From an uncultured Blautia sp. (GTDB lineage: Bacteria > Bacillota_A > Clostridia > Lachnospirales > Lachnospiraceae), in NCBI GenBank assembly GCA_905209435.1, contig CAJLTE010000062.1:1-19325 (forward strand): 19,325 bases of DNA. Reading direction: 5' to 3'. The position numbers and the translations under genes were made by a program. Below, in pieces: positions 6,970-13,788 of this stretch; position 1 is the stretch's first letter; every line of letters starts with the position of its first letter. The notes below the pieces were generated by a model. The model saw nothing but the letters and a program-made list of their open reading frames with translations, was not told the origin of the DNA and searched no databases.

Positions 6970-7104
6970 GAAAGCAGATGGTACTAATGAAAGGCTGATT
7001 GACGGAATAAATCCTAAGGCAGCAAAGCATTGAGTCAGTCTGCAGAAACAATTTAATCTCAGAAAAGCAGAAATCCCGTAAGGGAAAATCTCAGATCTGC
7101 TTTC
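6970..7104 (+). promoter_or_regulatory. Structured leader RNA candidate upstream of panT
   Basis: The 185-base coaBC-panT gap holds nested inverted repeats. GAAAGCAGAT (6970-6979) is the exact complement of ATCTGCTTTC (7095-7104). Inside, GATTGAC (6997-7003) pairs with GTCAGTC (7034-7040, one G-U). AAAGCAGA (7064-7071) can instead pair with TCTGCTTT (7096-7103), enclosing a TCCC-GTAA-GGGA hairpin near 7073-7085. The outer helix and the last hairpin use the same 3' strand, so they are mutually exclusive, as in switching leaders. No U-run follows, so it is not a simple terminator. I do not recognise a known riboswitch class here. Confidence 0.4.
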
Positions 7105-7151
7105 CATCACCGTATTGTATCCGGAAACGGAACGGTAACAAGGAGGAAAAA

Positions 7152-7808
7152 ATGAAAACAAAGAAATTCACAACAACACAGCTTACCATGCTTGGCCTGA
7201 TGGCGGCAGTTCTTCTGCTGATGGCCTACACACCACTGGGATACCTGAATATCGGACCACTGGCGATCTCATTTAATGTGATCCCGGTTGCAATCAGTGC
7301 AGTTGTACTCGGACCGACAGGCGGAGCCATCGCAGGAGCAATCTTCGGACTGACAAGCTTTGGACAGTGCATCGGACTTGGTGGAACAAGTGCAATGGGA
7401 GCTATGCTGTTTAGTATCAACCCGGTTCTGGCATTTATTCAGAGATTTGTGCCGCGTCTTCTCGATGGAATCTGCCTTGGCTATATTTATAAGGCTATGC
7501 GTAAGAAAACAAATGTGTATGTATCCTGCGCAGTAACAGGATTTTTCTCCGCATTTCTGAACACATTATTCTTTATGACAGCCCTGGTAGGTCTGTTTGG
7601 AAATACGGAATATGTACAGGGACTGATGGGCGGAAGAAATATTATCATTGGCTGCTGTATGATGGTAGGAATTAATGCAGTTTGCGAAATGATATCTTCA
7701 ACAGTGATCACGGGAGCTGTAGGAGCAGCCCTTTCCAAGGCACATCTGATTCCTGCTCAGAAAGCGGCAGACAGTGAGAACGGTAAAACAGCTAAGGCAA
7801 CAGCTTAG
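7152..7808 (+). CDS. panT: ECF transporter S component, pantothenate-type (PanT-like)
   Basis: This 218-residue membrane protein is predicted to be the substrate-binding S component of an energy-coupling factor importer; the shared EcfA/A'/T module would be encoded elsewhere. It shows about six hydrophobic segments, an N-terminal stretch TTQLTMLGLMAAVLLLMAY typical of S components (about 8-26), the loop PTGGAIAGAIFGLTSFGQ (about 56-73) and a polar Lys/Asp/Glu C-terminal tail outside the membrane. Vitamin specificity is inferred from position: it is directly flanked by coaBC and coaX, the enzymes that act on pantothenate. A strong AAGGAGGA ribosome site is present 5 bases before the ATG. The upstream gap carries a possible structured leader. 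ECF S-component family is strong; the pantothenate assignment is good but contextual. Confidence 0.85.
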   Translation: MKTKKFTTTQLTMLGLMAAVLLLMAYTPLGYLNIGPLAISFNVIPVAISAVVLGPTGGAIAGAIFGLTSFGQCIGLGGTSAMGAMLFSINPVLAFIQRFVPRLLDGICLGYIYKAMRKKTNVYVSCAVTGFFSAFLNTLFFMTALVGLFGNTEYVQGLMGGRNIIIGCCMMVGINAVCEMISSTVITGAVGAALSKAHLIPAQKAADSENGKTAKATA

Positions 7809-7860
7809 GTGAAAAAATAATCGGCTGGAACTGCATATTGATACAGATATAAAAAAGAAA

Positions 7861-7884
7861 CGGGCACGCAGTTATGCGTGCCTG
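7861..7884. terminator. GC-rich hairpin downstream of panT
   Basis: CGGGCACGCA (7861-7870) pairs with TGCGTGCCTG (7875-7884, one G-U) around a GTTA loop: a compact, stable 10-bp hairpin 55 bases after the panT stop. The base run after it on the plus strand is only TATTAG, whereas a U-rich run follows on the minus strand. It may be an inefficient terminator or an mRNA-stabilising end between panT and coaX. The remaining part of the 214-base gap before coaX shows no clear promoter. Confidence 0.45.
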
Positions 7885-8022
7885 TATTAGAAAAATGTAA
7901 ATTGTTTCTAAATAAGCAGGAGATTATTTGCTTAGTAGTGAATATATGGTAAAAAGGATGATTTTGGCAGCTTATTTATGAAGCAAAATAGGAATCAGTA
8001 ATTTGAATGGAGATAAGGAAGT

Positions 8023-8787
8023 ATGATTTTAGCGATTGACATCGGAAATACTAATATTGTAGTTGGATGCATTGATGACAAAAAAACATATTTCATAGAA
8101 CGTCTTTCTACGAACCGTACAAAGACAGAGCTGGAATATGCCGTGGATATTAAGAATGTTCTTGATATTTATCATATCAAGAAAGCAGATATCGAAGGAT
8201 GTATCATTTCTTCTGTAGTACCGCAGATTACTAATATTGCAAAACTGGCAGCAGAAAAGATCCTAAAAAAAGATGCAATCGTTCTGGGACCTGGCGTAAA
8301 AACAGGGCTGAATATTATGATGGATAATCCGGGACAGCTTGGTGCAGATCAGGTTGCAGATGCAGTGGCAGGAATTGCCAACTATCCGGTGCCGCTGATT
8401 CTTATTGATATGGGAACTGCAACTACAGCTTCCGTTGTTAACAGCAAGAAACAGTATGTGGGAGGAATGATCCTGCCCGGCGTTGGTGTCTCGCTGGATG
8501 CCCTCACTGCAAGAGCTTCTCAGCTTAGTGGAATCAGTATCGATGCTCCAAAACATGTAATTGGAAAAAATACGATTGAATGTATGAAAAGCGGAGTCCT
8601 TTACAGCAATGCAGCAGCTCTTGACGGAATTATAGATCGAATCGAAGAAGAACTTGGTGAGAAGGCTACAGTAGTAGCAACCGGCGGTCTGGCAAAGAAA
8701 ATTATTCCGCATTGCAAAAGAAAGATCATTCTGGATGAAGAGCTTCTTCTGAGAGGACTTCTCTATATTTATGAAAAAAATAAATAG
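8023..8787 (+). CDS. coaX: Type III pantothenate kinase
   Basis: CoaX phosphorylates pantothenate, the first committed step of coenzyme A synthesis. Type III enzymes belong to the ASKHA fold, need a monovalent cation, and are not feedback-inhibited by CoA. The 254 residues match the family. Visible motifs are the phosphate-binding AIDIGNTNIVVG (4-15, with Asp6), GADQVADA (107-114; the family usually has GADR, here Arg is Gln110), and IDMGTATTASVV (128-139). The C-terminal ATGGLAKK (219-226) is the adenosine loop. The start has AAGGA about 6 bases upstream. It closes the pantothenate block; together with coaBC and panT it covers uptake to 4'-phosphopantetheine. No panBCD genes are seen, which is consistent with vitamin salvage. 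Terminated at 8802-8843. Confidence 0.96.
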   Translation: MILAIDIGNTNIVVGCIDDKKTYFIERLSTNRTKTELEYAVDIKNVLDIYHIKKADIEGCIISSVVPQITNIAKLAAEKILKKDAIVLGPGVKTGLNIMMDNPGQLGADQVADAVAGIANYPVPLILIDMGTATTASVVNSKKQYVGGMILPGVGVSLDALTARASQLSGISIDAPKHVIGKNTIECMKSGVLYSNAAALDGIIDRIEEELGEKATVVATGGLAKKIIPHCKRKIILDEELLLRGLLYIYEKNK

Positions 8788-8801
8788 AAATTTTTGATAA
8801 T

Positions 8802-8843
8802 AAAAACAGTTCAGCAGACGGGAAAATCTGTTGAACTGTTTTT
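8802..8843. terminator. Bidirectional terminator, coaX / rluA-family gene
   Basis: A 17-bp inverted repeat (arms 8802-8818 and 8827-8843, one G-U wobble), starting AAAAACAGTTCAGC, encloses an 8-base loop and ends in a T-run on both strands. It lies between convergent genes. Confidence 0.9.
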
Positions 8844-8891
8844 GGGTCTGTAGGATTTTTTAGATAATTTGATAATTATCTGTTGGGTAGT

Positions 8892-9773
8892 TCAAAAAGC
8901 AGAGATGAAATCTTCAGGAACCGGTGCGGTGAAGATCATAGCTTTTTTTGTAACAGGATGTGTAAATTCCAGCTGATAAGAATGAAGCGGCTGTCGCTGT
9001 ATCCAGCGGTAGTCCGGATTGTACAGATAGTCGCCGGGAAGCGGATGCCCTATATATTTCATATGCACCCGGATCTGATGAGTGCGCCCTGTTTCCAGAT
9101 GAAGTTCAGTAAGGGAGTATTCTCTGCCAACTGCCAGACGTTCATAATGTGTTACGGCCGACTCCCCTGTTTCAAAATTTATTTCCCGGGTGATCACTGA
9201 GCCTTCCATTCGTGCAATTGGAGCATCAATAGTACCTGTTTCAGGAGGAATTCCATCTACAAGGGCCAGATAAGTCCTGCGGATTTGCCGGTTCTTCATC
9301 TGTACAGACAGAATGGCAGCACTTAGAGGATTTTTGGCAAGAATCAGCGCACCGGTAGTATCCCTGTCCAGTCGGTTGATGCATCGATAGACAAAGTCTT
9401 CTCCTCTTTCTGCGAAATACCAGGCAATCCCGTTGGCAAGCGTATTTTCATAATTTCCCATAGATGGATGTACCGGCATTCCGGCAGGCTTATTGATTAC
9501 AAGAATATCTTCATCTTCGTAAAGAATTTTCAGATCCATTTCTGTGCGTATAATATTCTCTCCTGTTTCCGTTTCAGGAACCGTGATCACCAGATGATCC
9601 CCGGCAGTAAGAACGGATATTCCGAAACCGCGTCCTCCATTAAGGATGATCGTATTCGAAGCATTCTTCATAGAGCTTAATATATGACGGGAAAAGCCCT
9701 TACTTTTCAGGAAATCCAGAATTGTAACCGGATTTGTGTTTTCAGAAATAGTATATTCGATGATTCTTTGCAT
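8892..9773 (-). CDS. RluA-family RNA pseudouridine synthase
   Basis: This 293-residue enzyme isomerises uridine to pseudouridine in rRNA or tRNA. Residues about 15-70 resemble the S4-like RNA-binding region of RluD-type members (LDFLKSKGFSRHILSSMK). The catalytic domain shows VINKPAGMPVHPS (92-104), the motif II INRLDRDTTGALIL (132-145) with catalytic Asp136, and ETGRTHQIRVHMKYIGHPL near residues 227-245. Most members read HRLD; here it is NRLD, with the arginine-leucine-aspartate core kept. I see no good Shine-Dalgarno before the ATG at 9773, and the promoter is also not obvious. It is convergent with coaX. Firmicutes carry several paralogues (RluB/D/YhcT/YjbO-like), so the target uridine cannot be named from sequence. 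Family very secure. Confidence 0.94.
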   Translation of the reverse strand: MQRIIEYTISENTNPVTILDFLKSKGFSRHILSSMKNASNTIILNGGRGFGISVLTAGDHLVITVPETETGENIIRTEMDLKILYEDEDILVINKPAGMPVHPSMGNYENTLANGIAWYFAERGEDFVYRCINRLDRDTTGALILAKNPLSAAILSVQMKNRQIRRTYLALVDGIPPETGTIDAPIARMEGSVITREINFETGESAVTHYERLAVGREYSLTELHLETGRTHQIRVHMKYIGHPLPGDYLYNPDYRWIQRQPLHSYQLEFTHPVTKKAMIFTAPVPEDFISAF

Positions 9774-9834
9774 AATTTGTGTATCTGCTTTCTTAATTTT
9801 TATGATGTACTCAATAGTATCTGCCTGCTTAATC

Positions 9835-9878
9835 GAATCAGGTAAGCCCCCTGTTTCAATTGGGAATATCCGTTTGAC
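9835..9878. repeat. 44-base direct repeat, first copy
   Basis: This 44-base unit starts GAATCAGGTAAG and ends near AATATCCGTTTGAC. It matches 9954-9997 at all but five positions, four of them transitions. The units are 119 bases apart, head to head order preserved (same orientation). It lies in the 321-base gap between the rluA-family and MATE genes. Confidence 0.75.
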
Positions 9879-9953
9879 TGACAGAAATTCTATGTATTCT
9901 GCAGATTAATGTATCAGATTTTGCGGAACATAACAAGGGAATATTTATTTACT

Positions 9954-9997
9954 GAATCAAGTAAGTCCCCTGCTTCAATTGGGAATATCCGCTTGAA
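9954..9997. repeat. 44-base direct repeat, second copy
   Basis: This is the second near-identical unit. Its right end GAATATCCGCTTGAAT (9983-9998) is also identical to 5537-5552, inside the right hairpin of repeat copy 2. It thus connects this pair to the two-hairpin family at 6-70 and 5485-5549. Only the part with TTCAATTGGGAATATCCGCT is present here; the AACTGC/GCAGTT hairpin is missing. Confidence 0.75.
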
Positions 9998-10034
9998 TAA
10001 GCTCTAAAATCATATAAAAACATAGATTACTCAC

Positions 10035-10062
10035 TTGCATCAAATAAAATTAAGCGTATAAT
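10035..10062 (+). promoter_or_regulatory. Predicted promoter of the MATE transporter gene
   Basis: TTGCAT (10035-10040) and TATAAT (10057-10062) are 16 bases apart. Transcription would begin near 10069, about 26 bases before the chosen ATG. Confidence 0.6.
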
Positions 10063-10094
10063 CTAAAAAAGAAAAACAAATGGGTGGGGGAAAG

Positions 10095-11438
10095 ATGAAC
10101 GAACAGCGACATATTTTTACAAACAGAATGCTCCGAAACCTGCTGGTTCCGGTAATCTTTGAGCAGGTGTTGAACTCTCTGATGGGAACGGTTGATACCA
10201 TGATGGTCAGCAATGTGGGTTCTGCAGCTATATCAGCAGTGTCTCTGGTGGACTCTATCAATGTCCTGGTAATCCAGGCATTTTCGGCACTTGCAGCCGG
10301 CGGCGCCATTATCTGCTCTCAATACATAGGTCAGAAGAACCATGAAATGGCAAACAAATCAGCGAGACAGGTGTTATTTATCATCACAGCGATATCTGTA
10401 GCAGTGACTGCGTTATGCCTTGCGTTTCGTATACCGTTGCTGCGATTGATATTCGGAAAGGTAGAAGCAGATGTTATGACTGCTTCCATGGTATATTTCT
10501 TCTATACTGCATTGTCATTCCCATTTATTGCACTTTATGATGCAGGTGCATCTATCTTCCGTTCGCAGGGGAATACCAGAGGGCCAATGGTAGTTTCGAT
10601 GATTTCAAATGGTATCAATATCGGAGGAAATGCAGTTCTGATCTGGGTATTCCACATGGGAGTGGCAGGAGCAGCTATTGCAACTCTGGCATCCAGAGTC
10701 TTTTGTGCAGTGGTCGTGCTCTGGCAGCTTAGACTAAACAGACAGCCAATCGTAGTACGGGACTACTACAAGATCCGTCCGGATGGAAAAATGATCACCA
10801 GAATTCTCTCTCTCGGGATTCCATCCGGAGTGGAGAATAGTATGTTTCAGCTTGGAAAACTGGCGATCCAGTCCTCAGTATCTACACTGGGAACCGTAGC
10901 GATCGCCGCCCAGGCAATGACAAATATCCTTGAGAACCTTAATGGCATTGCTGCCATTGGTGTAGGAATCGGGCTGATGACGGTAGTAGGACAGTGTATG
11001 GGGGCAGGCAGAAAAGATGAAGCAATCTATTATATAAAGAAATTAAGTGTACTTGCAGAAATTGTTATTATTGTAAGTTGTCTTTTAGTATTTGCTCTGA
11101 CTGTTCCTGTGACAAAACTTGGCGGAATGGAACCTGAAAGTGCCAGAATGTGTTTCCACATGGTAACCTGGATCACAATTGTCAAACCAATTGTATGGGT
11201 AATGGGATTTGTACCTGCATACGGGTTAAGAGCGGCAGGAGATGTGAAATTTTCCATGATCACATCCTGTATCACCATGTGGGCATTCAGATTTTGCCTT
11301 TGTGTATATCTCATCCACTTCCGGGGATTTGGACCAATGGCTGTATGGATCGGAATGTTCACTGACTGGACTGTGAGAGGAATCGTTTTCGGGATTCGTT
11401 TTCACAGCCGAAAATGGCTCAACCACAAAGTTGTATAA
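10095..11438 (+). CDS. MATE-family multidrug/toxin efflux transporter
   Basis: This 447-residue membrane protein is predicted to export drugs or metabolites by Na+ or H+ antiport. It has about 12 hydrophobic segments in two homologous halves. The first half begins LLVPVIFEQVLNSLMGTVDT, the usual MATE entry where TM1 leads to a VDT-type motif, with SQYIGQKN after TM2. The second half begins LGIPSGVENSMFQLGKLAIQ, with TVVGQCMGAGRKDEA as the matching loop. Length is normal for the family. I chose the ATG at 10095, preceded by a G-rich GGTGGGGG; the in-frame ATG at 10080 has no ribosome site and would leave almost no leader. The substrate cannot be inferred: its neighbours are a pseudouridine synthase and the riboswitch-controlled cobalamin operon, which has its own promoter. 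No terminator was recognised right after the gene. Confidence 0.92.
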   Translation: MNEQRHIFTNRMLRNLLVPVIFEQVLNSLMGTVDTMMVSNVGSAAISAVSLVDSINVLVIQAFSALAAGGAIICSQYIGQKNHEMANKSARQVLFIITAISVAVTALCLAFRIPLLRLIFGKVEADVMTASMVYFFYTALSFPFIALYDAGASIFRSQGNTRGPMVVSMISNGINIGGNAVLIWVFHMGVAGAAIATLASRVFCAVVVLWQLRLNRQPIVVRDYYKIRPDGKMITRILSLGIPSGVENSMFQLGKLAIQSSVSTLGTVAIAAQAMTNILENLNGIAAIGVGIGLMTVVGQCMGAGRKDEAIYYIKKLSVLAEIVIIVSCLLVFALTVPVTKLGGMEPESARMCFHMVTWITIVKPIVWVMGFVPAYGLRAAGDVKFSMITSCITMWAFRFCLCVYLIHFRGFGPMAVWIGMFTDWTVRGIVFGIRFHSRKWLNHKVV

Positions 11439-11482
11439 ATATTTATGTAAAGAGAGGATTTGCTCTGTTGCTTGTATGCGCA

Positions 11483-11511
11483 TTGACTTTTCCCTTTCAA
11501 AATTATATAAT
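11483..11511 (+). promoter_or_regulatory. Promoter of the cobalamin biosynthesis operon
   Basis: TTGACT (11483-11488) and TATAAT (11506-11511), 17 bases apart, form a near-consensus vegetative promoter. The transcript would begin around 11518, just before the cobalamin aptamer. This is the strongest promoter by sequence in the window. Confidence 0.8.
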
Positions 11512-11530
11512 TAACTTCGGAAATTGACCC

Positions 11531-11646
11531 CAGAAAAGTAGCACAGGAAGCCAGGTGAAATCCCTGCGCAAGTCCGTTACTGTAACAGCCAGATACTGTA
11601 TACTTTTTCAGGAGAAATATGCTCTGCGGCAACCAGAGAATATTTC
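11531..11646 (+). promoter_or_regulatory. Cobalamin riboswitch aptamer
   Basis: The core is recognisable by pattern: GCACAGGAAGCCAGGTGAAA (11541-11560) and TCCCTGCGC give the junction and L5 region, AGTCCGTTACTGTAAC (11571-11586) the conserved P6 region, and AGCCAGATACTGTATAC (11587-11603) the B12 box. AGAAAAGTA (near 11532-11540) and TACTTTTTC (11601-11609) can close it. A following hairpin, GAAATAT-G-CTCTG (11614-11626) with CAGAG-A-ATATTTC (11634-11646), has a 7-base loop and suits the L13 kissing partner. In this family ligand binding turns expression off. It lies between a promoter and cbiD, so cobalamin would repress the cbi operon. The class is firm; the 5' part is short, so which ligand subclass it prefers is open. 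Confidence 0.88.
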
Positions 11647-11670
11647 AAGTGTTTTGAGATAAGAACTTTC

Positions 11671-11707
11671 AGGAGGGATTTTGTTGCGCACAGAATCCCT
11701 CCTTTTA
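11671..11707 (+). terminator. Riboswitch-controlled terminator before cbiD
   Basis: AGGAGGGATT (11671-11680) pairs exactly with AATCCCTCCT (11694-11703) and is followed by TTTTA. It lies 25 bases after the aptamer and 60 bases before the cbiD start, the typical place for the expression platform. The antiterminator partner could not be assigned by eye; a direct repeat of CTTTTTCAGGAG / ACTTTCAGGAGG (near 11603 and 11665) is one candidate element. Confidence 0.8.
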
Positions 11708-11767
11708 TGTAGACTACAGAAATCGCTATTGCTGTAGAAAATGCAATAAACAGTAAAAGGAGACCAC

Positions 11768-12946
11768 ATGAAGAACGGACTGGAAGACTACTACGTGATC
11801 CGCGGAAATAAAAAAATGCGATTTGGCTACACGACAGGTTCCTGCGCAGCTGCTGCATGTAAGGGTGCAGCAGAAATACTATTGAGCGGGAATCGTCAGG
11901 AAACAGTACAACTGATGACTCCGAAAGGAATTCTGCTCACCCTGGAATTAAAAAACATTCGGATAGAATCGGACAAAGTAACCTGTGCTATTCAGAAAGA
12001 CGCAGGAGATGACCCGGATACTACCAATGGAATCATGGTCTACGCTTCTGTACAAAAGACAAATGACCCTGGAATTGTGGTAGATGGAGGAATTGGTGTA
12101 GGCAGAGTGACTAAAGCAGGGCTTTCCCAGAAAATCGGAGAAGCTGCAATTAATCCGGTGCCAAAAGCGATGATACTGCGGGAAGCAGCAGAGACAGCAG
12201 AGAAGTATGATTATGAGGGCGGCCTGAAGATTATTATTTCCGTTCCTGAGGGGATTGAGATTGGAAAGAAAACCTTTAATCCACGACTTGGCATTGTAGG
12301 TGGAATTTCTATTCTGGGGACTTCGGGGATTGTGGAACCGATGAGTGAGGCTGCACTTGTTCAGTGCATCAATGTGGAAATGAAGCAGCATTTTTTGCAA
12401 GGAGAGGAGTATATTCTGGTCACACCTGGAAACTATGGCGCAGATTATCTGAGAGAACATATGGATCTTCCATATGAGAAGAATATCAAATGCAGTAATT
12501 ATGTAGGAGAAACCATTGATATGGCTGTTGATATGGGGGTTAAGGGAATCCTTTTTATTGCCCATATCGGTAAATTTGTAAAAGTAGCTGCCGGAATTAT
12601 GAATACACATTCCCATAGTGCAGACGGCAGAATGGAAGTTCTGTCATCAAATGCGATCCGCGCAGGTGCTCCGCTGGAGTGTGCAAAAGAAATTCTGGAT
12701 GCTTCTACTACGGATGAAGCACTGGAGATTCTGGAGAGATATCAGGTGATGCAAGGGACGATGAGGGAAATCCTTGACCGGATCCAGTTTTACTTAAATC
12801 ACAGATCTTATGAGCAGATCCTTCTGGGAGCAGTGATCTTTAACAATACATGCGGGTATTTGGGACAGACTGCAGATGCAGCGGAACTGATAGAGAAGAT
12901 CAGTGCACAAAATGACAGATTATCAGAGAAACAGACCAATAATTAA
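11768..12946 (+). CDS. cbiD: Cobalt-precorrin-5B (C1)-methyltransferase
   Basis: CbiD methylates C1 of the corrin ring after ring contraction in the anaerobic cobalamin pathway, using SAM. The 392 residues are near family length. The hallmark MRFGYTTGSCAAAACKGAA (residues about 17-35) is present, along with GGIGVGRVTKAGL (about 99-111), the conserved NPVPKAM and the C-terminal HSHSADGRMEVL. The first 16 residues form a short N-terminal extension. The start is supported by AAAGGAGA 5 bases upstream. It is the first gene of the cbi operon, right after the cobalamin riboswitch and its terminator, so it is expected to be repressed when cobalamin is plentiful. Confidence 0.97.
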   Translation: MKNGLEDYYVIRGNKKMRFGYTTGSCAAAACKGAAEILLSGNRQETVQLMTPKGILLTLELKNIRIESDKVTCAIQKDAGDDPDTTNGIMVYASVQKTNDPGIVVDGGIGVGRVTKAGLSQKIGEAAINPVPKAMILREAAETAEKYDYEGGLKIIISVPEGIEIGKKTFNPRLGIVGGISILGTSGIVEPMSEAALVQCINVEMKQHFLQGEEYILVTPGNYGADYLREHMDLPYEKNIKCSNYVGETIDMAVDMGVKGILFIAHIGKFVKVAAGIMNTHSHSADGRMEVLSSNAIRAGAPLECAKEILDASTTDEALEILERYQVMQGTMREILDRIQFYLNHRSYEQILLGAVIFNNTCGYLGQTADAAELIEKISAQNDRLSEKQTNN

Positions 12947-12979
12947 AAAGAATAAACTTACAAGAGGAGGAAGATAAAT

Positions 12980-13756
12980 ATGGTACATTTTGTAGGAGCA
13001 GGTCCGGGAGCACCGGATCTCATTACAGTAAGAGGAAAAAAATATCTGGAGGAAGCAGATGTAGTGATCTATGCAGGATCTCTGGTAAATCCGGAACTTC
13101 TCACTTATACAAAAGAGGAATGTCAGATTTACAACAGTGCAAAGATGACCCTGGAAGAAGTGATCGAAGTTGTTGAGAAAGCGGAGGCAGAGGAGAAAAC
13201 TACTGTTCGTCTCCACACAGGAGATCCATGTATCTACGGTGCAATCCGTGAACAGATGGACATTCTGGATGAGAAAAAGATTGCCTATGATTACTGCCCG
13301 GGAGTCAGCGCATTCTGCGGTGCTGCAAGTGCTCTGAATCTGGAATACACTCTGCCGGATATTTCCCAGAGTGTGATCATCACCCGTATGGAAGGCAGAA
13401 CTCCGGTTCCATCCAAAGAGAGCATTCAGTCTTTTGCCGCACATCAGGCAACCATGGTCGTATTTTTAAGCACAGGAATGCTGGAAGAACTGAGCAGACG
13501 ACTTATTGAAGGCGGTTACACAGAGAATACACCGGCAGCTATCGTATACAAAGCAACATGGCCAGAGCAGAAGACGTTTGTCTGCACAGTAGGGACTCTC
13601 GCAAAGACAGCAGCAGAGAACAATATCACAAAGACTGCCCTGATGATTATTGGAGACACAGTGGCAGCAGGACATTATGACCGTTCTAAACTGTATGATC
13701 CGGAATTTACTACAGAGTTCCGTGAGGCGACAAAGTCCAAAACTCATCATTCATAA
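12980..13756 (+). CDS. cbiF: Cobalt-precorrin-4 C11-methyltransferase
   Basis: CbiF (CobM) methylates C11 of cobalt-precorrin-4. The 258-residue tetrapyrrole methylase begins with the family entry VHFVGAGPGAPDLITVRG (2-19), then YAGSLVNPELL (31-41), the SAM-binding turn HTGDPCIYGA (79-88) and PGVSAFCGAAS (107-117). The YAGSLV segment distinguishes CbiF/CobM from related methylases. A strong AGAGGAGGAAG ribosome site precedes the ATG. It lies 33 bases after cbiD, and cbiG follows after 32 bases, so the three are co-transcribed. Confidence 0.97.
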   Translation: MVHFVGAGPGAPDLITVRGKKYLEEADVVIYAGSLVNPELLTYTKEECQIYNSAKMTLEEVIEVVEKAEAEEKTTVRLHTGDPCIYGAIREQMDILDEKKIAYDYCPGVSAFCGAASALNLEYTLPDISQSVIITRMEGRTPVPSKESIQSFAAHQATMVVFLSTGMLEELSRRLIEGGYTENTPAAIVYKATWPEQKTFVCTVGTLAKTAAENNITKTALMIIGDTVAAGHYDRSKLYDPEFTTEFREATKSKTHHS

Positions 13757-13788
13757 TCGGTTTGGATGAATCATTGTGGAGAAAGAAA

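Noticed and set aside
6970..7104. THF riboswitch upstream of panT
   Set aside because: The S component could have been folate-type, but the conserved THF aptamer sequence is not present, and the neighbours are CoA genes.
9835..9997. CRISPR array
   Set aside because: Only two 44-base units are present, with a 75-base interval and no further regularly spaced copies or cas genes.
10080..10094. ATG at 10080 as start of the MATE gene
   Set aside because: No ribosome site precedes it, and the predicted transcript start would leave about 10 bases; the G-rich run inside this stretch fits the ATG at 10095 better, though its spacing is short.
11948..12616. 222-residue minus-strand open frame inside cbiD
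   Set aside because: It is Cys/Ser/His-rich with no recognisable family, lacks a ribosome site, and lies wholly opposite a secure cbiD gene.
13762..13788. TTG at 13762 as start of cbiG
   Set aside because: No ribosome site; TGGAG lies correctly for the ATG at 13789, and family members begin at this point.
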